This document shows positions 60,321 to 64,000 of a stretch of 64,000 bases of DNA, in pieces. The notes below the pieces were generated by a model. The model did not search any database. It was not told the origin of the DNA and saw only the letters and a program-made list of their open reading frames with translations. The stretch's first letter is position 1. Each line of letters opens with the position of its first letter. Source of the DNA: Acetivibrio alkalicellulosi (lineage in GTDB: Bacteria; Bacillota; Clostridia; Acetivibrionales; Acetivibrionaceae); contig VLTH01000003.1 of assembly GCA_008125075.1 (NCBI GenBank), positions 69,199-133,198 on the forward strand, in the 5' to 3' direction. The translations under genes were made by a program, and so were the position numbers.

Positions 60321-61360
60321 TTTATTTAATTGCTTTTACCCATACAGGTGCAGCTTTATGCAGAACTCTCACTAAAAACTTGAATTCTTCAGGTCTTGAG
60401 GCAATTGGTTTTTCAAAATACGAGATAGAAGGATTAACACTATTTAGGGGAGGTCTCAAAGAATTTTGTGAGAAAGCCTTTATAAAGACCAATGCAATTA
60501 TTTTTATAGGAGCAGTTGGAATTGCAGTTCGGGGAATAGCTCCATTTATAAAAACAAAAGACAAAGACCCTGGAGTTATTGTTATTGACGAATTTGGTAA
60601 ATATGTTATTCCCATTTTATCTGGTCATATTGGAAAGGCAAATGAACTCTCAGTAAAAGTGGCAGAGATATTAAAAGCTAAACCTGTTATAACCACTTCA
60701 ACTGATTTAAACGGTAAATTCTCTGTTGATGTGTGGGCAGTGAAAAACCATTTGTATATAGAAAATGTAGAAAATATAAAATATGTATCTGCTGCTATAC
60801 TAAAGGATGAACAGGTGAGTTTTAAATGTGATTATGAACTTATTGGTTTACTTCCTGAGTTTTTAACTCTTAAGGATAGAGAAGTGGGTATACATATTTT
60901 AAAAGGAGAAACCAGACACTTGTTTTCTAAAACCTTGATTCTAAGACCAAAGGAATACTTTATAGGAATAGGGTGTAGGAAAGATACAAGAAAAAAAGCT
61001 TTAGAAGAGTTTGTACTTGATACATTAAATCAACATAAAATTTCAAGGAATTTGGTAAATGCTGTTGCTACAATTAATATTAAAGAAAAAGAAGAGGCAA
61101 TTAAAGCATTTTGTAAAAAGTATTCCTATGACTTAAAAACATTTACAAGTGAGCAATTGTTACAAGCAGAGGGTGATTTTAGCTCTTCTTTATTTGTTAA
61201 AAGCATAGTAGGTGTTGACAATGTATGTGAGAGAGCTGCTGTACTAGCTAGCGGGAAGAGCAATTTAATAATACAAAAAAAGGTTAAAGACGGAATGACC
61301 GTTGCAGTTGCAATGGGTGATTGGAGGTGCCGTTTTGAACATAATAATGGCAGGGATTGA
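60317..61360 (+). CDS. cbiG: Cobalt-precorrin-5A hydrolase CbiG
   Basis: 347 residues. N-terminal CbiG domain with FIGAVGIAVRGIAPFIKTKD (GAVGIAVRGIAP), DEFGKYVIPILSGH and GHIGKANELS, and the C-terminal CbiG domain with GIGCRKDTRK and LVNAVATI. It opens the delta-lactone and releases acetaldehyde (C20) from cobalt-precorrin-5A. The end overlaps hemA by 26 bases. Confidence 0.93.
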   Translation: MIYLIAFTHTGAALCRTLTKNLNSSGLEAIGFSKYEIEGLTLFRGGLKEFCEKAFIKTNAIIFIGAVGIAVRGIAPFIKTKDKDPGVIVIDEFGKYVIPILSGHIGKANELSVKVAEILKAKPVITTSTDLNGKFSVDVWAVKNHLYIENVENIKYVSAAILKDEQVSFKCDYELIGLLPEFLTLKDREVGIHILKGETRHLFSKTLILRPKEYFIGIGCRKDTRKKALEEFVLDTLNQHKISRNLVNAVATINIKEKEEAIKAFCKKYSYDLKTFTSEQLLQAEGDFSSSLFVKSIVGVDNVCERAAVLASGKSNLIIQKKVKDGMTVAVAMGDWRCRFEHNNGRD

Positions 61361-62519
61361 CTATCATACAGCAGAACTTGATTGCCGTGAAAAATTCAGT
61401 TTCACTAAAAGTAAAACCAGAGAAATAATAAAAGCTATAAATATAAATAGCGGCTTAAGCGTAGTTTTACTATGCACTTGTAATAGAACTGAAATATACA
61501 TGACAGGAAATAAAAAGGAAAACACTGCTGATCCCGTGGATGTTTTGTGTCAGTATGCCGGTGCTGATGCTGATAAATATAGACAGTATTTTTTCATAAA
61601 AGAAAACAGGGAAGCTGTAAAACACTTGATGGAAGTGGCATCTGGGCTTCATTCCATGATATTTGGGGAGGATCAGATTATTTCTCAGGTAAAAGATGCA
61701 GTTAGAGTATCCAATGAGGAAAAAGTTAGTAATCCGGTATTAAATACTTTATTTCGGTATGGGGTTACTTGTGCAAAGAAGGTTAAATCCAGTGTTTCTA
61801 TAAAAAGTGTTTGCCCCTCGGTAGCAAAAAAAGCTGCAGAAATCTTAGAGGAGAGAATTAAAGGGAAGTCTGATTTTAAGGTTCTTGTTATAGGGAATGG
61901 TGAGGTTGGCAGGAGTGTGTGTAACCAATTGACATTATACGGTTGTAGTGTATTTATGACACTTAGAAGCTTCAAACATGGAGAAACTGTTGTACCAAGT
62001 GGCTGTATACCTATTGATTACAATTTGCGTCAAAAGTACTTTGAAAAGGTTGATGCTGTAATTAGTGCTACATTAAGCCCCCATCACACAATTAGCTATG
62101 GAATGATAAAAGAATGCTTGAAGTTGCCAGAGTTTATTATTGATCTGGCCGTTCCGAGGGATGTTGATCCTGCTGTGAGTACAATTGAAGGAATAAAGTA
62201 CTATAACATTGATACCCTTGGAAGGTGTGCATTGAAAGATAACACCAAGGAAATTGAAATTATAAGCCACATTATTGAGAAGGAAATGGGAAAATGTTAT
62301 GACTGGTTTGTTATACATAAACACGCCCATGATATAACTTCTGTTAAAGATTTGACAATTAAAAAAGTGACAGAAAACTTGCAAAAAGATTTAACAGAAG
62401 AGGAAAAAATACAAAAAGCCATATCAAAAACCGTTGACTATATTATGTACGCCATAAAGGATGATATATCAAAGGAAACATTTTTAAAGATAAAACAAGG
62501 AATTGAGTTGAGGAGATAA
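61335..62519 (+). CDS. hemA: Glutamyl-tRNA reductase HemA
   Basis: 394 residues. N-terminal catalytic domain with the active-site Cys in LCTCNRTEIYMTG, EVASGLHSMIFGEDQI (SGLHSMIFGEDQI), NADPH domain VLVIGNGEVGRSV and a C-terminal dimerisation helix. It makes glutamate-1-semialdehyde, the start of the C5 tetrapyrrole route that feeds B12. Start TTG 61335, 6 bases after GGAGGT and inside the cbiG end; earlier starts have no ribosome site. Confidence 0.94.
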   Translation: MNIIMAGIDYHTAELDCREKFSFTKSKTREIIKAININSGLSVVLLCTCNRTEIYMTGNKKENTADPVDVLCQYAGADADKYRQYFFIKENREAVKHLMEVASGLHSMIFGEDQIISQVKDAVRVSNEEKVSNPVLNTLFRYGVTCAKKVKSSVSIKSVCPSVAKKAAEILEERIKGKSDFKVLVIGNGEVGRSVCNQLTLYGCSVFMTLRSFKHGETVVPSGCIPIDYNLRQKYFEKVDAVISATLSPHHTISYGMIKECLKLPEFIIDLAVPRDVDPAVSTIEGIKYYNIDTLGRCALKDNTKEIEIISHIIEKEMGKCYDWFVIHKHAHDITSVKDLTIKKVTENLQKDLTEEEKIQKAISKTVDYIMYAIKDDISKETFLKIKQGIELRR

Positions 62520-62523
62520 TTAT

Positions 62524-63261
62524 ATGATTTACATAATAGGTTTAGGTCCCGGAGAACAAAGCCAGCTTACTCAAAAAGCAGTAACTGCCCTGAAAAACTG
62601 TGATGTTATTGCCGGATACAATGTATATATAAACTTGATAAAGGATATTGTCAGCAAAAAACAAATAATCAGTACGCCTATGAAACAAGAGGTAGAGCGA
62701 TGCAGATTAGCTGCAATTGCTGCATCAAAGGGGAAAAAAGTTGCCATGGTATCAAGTGGTGATGCGGGCATATACGGTATGGCTGGACTTATGTATGAGA
62801 TTTGCTTTGAGCTAAATATAGATGTTGAGATTGAAGTTATAGCTGGAATTACTGCAGCAAGTTCAGCAGCCGCTGTTTTGGGTGCACCACTAACCCACGA
62901 TTTTGCAGCAATTTCTCTTAGCAATTTGCTCACACCCTGGGAGGATATTGAAAAGAGGTTGGACTTAGCTTCAAAGGCGGGGTTTGTCCTTGCAATCTAT
63001 AACCCTGTAAGTAAAAAAAGAGCCAACTTTTTAAGAAAAGCCTGTGAAATATTATTAAACAATCTGGATGAAAATACTATGTGCGGCTATGTTAGGAATA
63101 TTGCAAGAGAAGGACAGGAACATAGAATATTAAATTTGAAAGAGCTTAAAGATTGCCAAATTGACATGTTTACAACAGTAATTGTGGGTAATAAAAACAC
63201 AAAAGTTATTGGAAATAAATTAGTTACACCACGGGGTTACAAAAATGTAGGTGAAAAGTAG
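62524..63261 (+). CDS. cbiH: Cobalt-precorrin-3 C17-methyltransferase CbiH
   Basis: 245 residues, tetrapyrrole methylase fold. IIGLGPGEQSQLT, VAMVSSGDAGIYGMAGL, GITAASSAAAVLGAPLTHDF, LAIYNPVSKKR and GYVRNIAREGQ are the CbiH/CobJ signatures. Carries out ring contraction with C17 methylation. Five bases after hemA. Confidence 0.94.
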   Translation: MIYIIGLGPGEQSQLTQKAVTALKNCDVIAGYNVYINLIKDIVSKKQIISTPMKQEVERCRLAAIAASKGKKVAMVSSGDAGIYGMAGLMYEICFELNIDVEIEVIAGITAASSAAAVLGAPLTHDFAAISLSNLLTPWEDIEKRLDLASKAGFVLAIYNPVSKKRANFLRKACEILLNNLDENTMCGYVRNIAREGQEHRILNLKELKDCQIDMFTTVIVGNKNTKVIGNKLVTPRGYKNVGEK

Positions 63262-63295
63262 GATGTAAGTTTTTGAAAAAAGGGGACTTAAAGGG

Positions 63296-64000
63296 ATGGA
63301 AATAATAAGAGTAGGGAGTAGGGACAGTAAGTTGGCAATTATACAATCAAAGCTTGTTATGGATGCAATAGAAAAGTTTGATAAAAATATAAAAACCCAG
63401 CTTATAACCATGAAAACTACAGGGGATAAGATACTTGATAAAAGTCTTGACAAAATAGGTGGCAAGGGGCTTTTTGTAAAAGAATTAGATGATGCTTTGC
63501 TAAATAATATGGTGGACATAACTGTACACAGTTATAAGGATATGCCAATGGATATAAACCCTGATCTTCCAATAGTAGCAGTGTCTGAAAGAGAAGATGA
63601 ACGGGATGTTCTTATATTGCCAAATACTAAAATAGATGAGACAAAGCCTATAGGCTGCTCAAGCAAAAGACGAGTAATTCAATTATCTCAATTAGGATAC
63701 CTTAATATGGCTCCAATTCGAGGAAATGTTATTTCAAGGCTTAGAAAACTTGATGAAGGTCAGTTTCGTACTCTTGTTTTAGCAGCAGCAGGAATTAAAA
63801 GACTTAATCTTACAGAGCGTATTCATAAATTCTTTTCAACGGAAGAAATTATGCCTGCTGCTTGTCAGGGGATTATTGCAGTTCAAGGGCGAAAAGGAGA
63901 AAATGTTGACTATTTAAAAGGCTTTCACTGTGAAAAATCAAAACAAATAGCTGATGGGGAGAGGGCTTTTGTAGCTGCTTTAGATGGAGGTTGTTCATCG
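63296..64000 (+). CDS. hemC: Hydroxymethylbilane synthase HemC (partial, runs off the window)
   Basis: 235 codons are visible with no stop before the edge. VGSRDSKLAIIQSKLV, HSYKDMP, REDERDVLI, IRGNVISRLRKL and PAACQGIIAVQ are present; the last residues LDGGCSS contain the Cys that holds the dipyrromethane cofactor. Polymerises four porphobilinogens to hydroxymethylbilane. ATG 63296 follows GGGGACTTAAAGGG. It follows cbiH by 34 bases; the rest of the operon lies outside. Confidence 0.95.
   Translation, partial: MEIIRVGSRDSKLAIIQSKLVMDAIEKFDKNIKTQLITMKTTGDKILDKSLDKIGGKGLFVKELDDALLNNMVDITVHSYKDMPMDINPDLPIVAVSEREDERDVLILPNTKIDETKPIGCSSKRRVIQLSQLGYLNMAPIRGNVISRLRKLDEGQFRTLVLAAAGIKRLNLTERIHKFFSTEEIMPAACQGIIAVQGRKGENVDYLKGFHCEKSKQIADGERAFVAALDGGCSS

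Overview
The window reads as a low-G+C (about one third G+C by eye), anaerobic, cellulosome-forming clostridium. Three genes carry type I dockerins (a GH10/GH62 xylanase-arabinofuranosidase, a GH30 xylanase and a serpin), and there is a SigI/RsgI carbohydrate-sensing pair, [FeFe]-hydrogenase maturation, B12 synthesis and no oxygen-linked genes. The dockerin calcium loops end in DSTD/NSAD/NSTD, closer to the Ser-Thr pattern known from the Clostridium thermocellum / Acetivibrio group than to C. cellulolyticum. I cannot name the species.

Layout. 1-2.7 kb (-): hydF and aspA. 3.1-4.7 kb (-): a free (dockerin-less) GH11 xylanase with CBM6 and CBM2. 5.0-6.5 kb: a manganese (yybP-ykoY) riboswitch before a UPF0016/TMEM165-type Mn2+ exporter with a Cys-containing tail. 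6.6-14.5 kb: an arabinoxylan module. sigI and rsgI (sensor domain CBM42) are followed by GH10-GH62-CBM6-CBM6-dockerin and GH30-CBM6-dockerin genes. sigI and the GH10 gene share an almost identical promoter-like block with the CGAA -10 motif. 14.7-18.6 kb: a metal-handling operon with a small lipoprotein, a G3E (CobW) GTPase, a G3E GTPase fused to a UPF0718 permease, and a TIGR03943/DUF1980 partner. 18.9-21.0 kb (-): a two-component system. 21.5-23.4 kb: a dockerin-bearing serpin, then a decayed GH26 mannanase fragment. 23.8-28.9 kb: a PAS/GAF histidine kinase, a stand-alone receiver and a REC-PAS-PAS-GGDEF-HD-GYP protein. 29.1-36.1 kb: pstSCAB-phoU-phoB-phoR behind a four-repeat Pho box. 36.3-38.6 kb (-): a stalk-domain protein, an AraC/GyrI-like regulator and trmO. 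38.9-43 kb: a heptad-repeat protein, a Pho-box-controlled alkaline phosphatase fused to a cellulose-binding CBM2, and a YibE/F membrane protein.

43.6-50.2 kb: a BioB-like radical SAM protein with a NitT/TauT-type ABC transporter, then divergent genes for a URO-D methyltransferase-thioredoxin fusion (-) and a third G3E GTPase (+). 50.5-54.0 kb: an ammonium transporter, a MocR-type regulator and two PII proteins. 54.4-64 kb: a cobalamin riboswitch and a cobalt uptake/anaerobic corrin ring operon (cbiMNQO, cbiD, cbiL, cbiF, cbiG, hemA, cbiH, hemC), running off the right edge.

Several dispersed structured repeats lie between genes: a roughly 146-bp element in two inverted copies (14.5 and 43.0 kb), a roughly 145-bp multi-hairpin element in two direct copies (49.1 kb before a G3E GTPase and 54.2 kb before the B12 riboswitch), and a three-hairpin element in four copies. 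The most unusual genes are the alkaline phosphatase-CBM2 fusion, the G3E GTPase-permease fusion and the URO-D-thioredoxin fusion. The best-supported circuit is SigI/RsgI-CBM42 with its neighbouring arabinoxylanase. All family names rest on reading motifs by eye; no database search was run.
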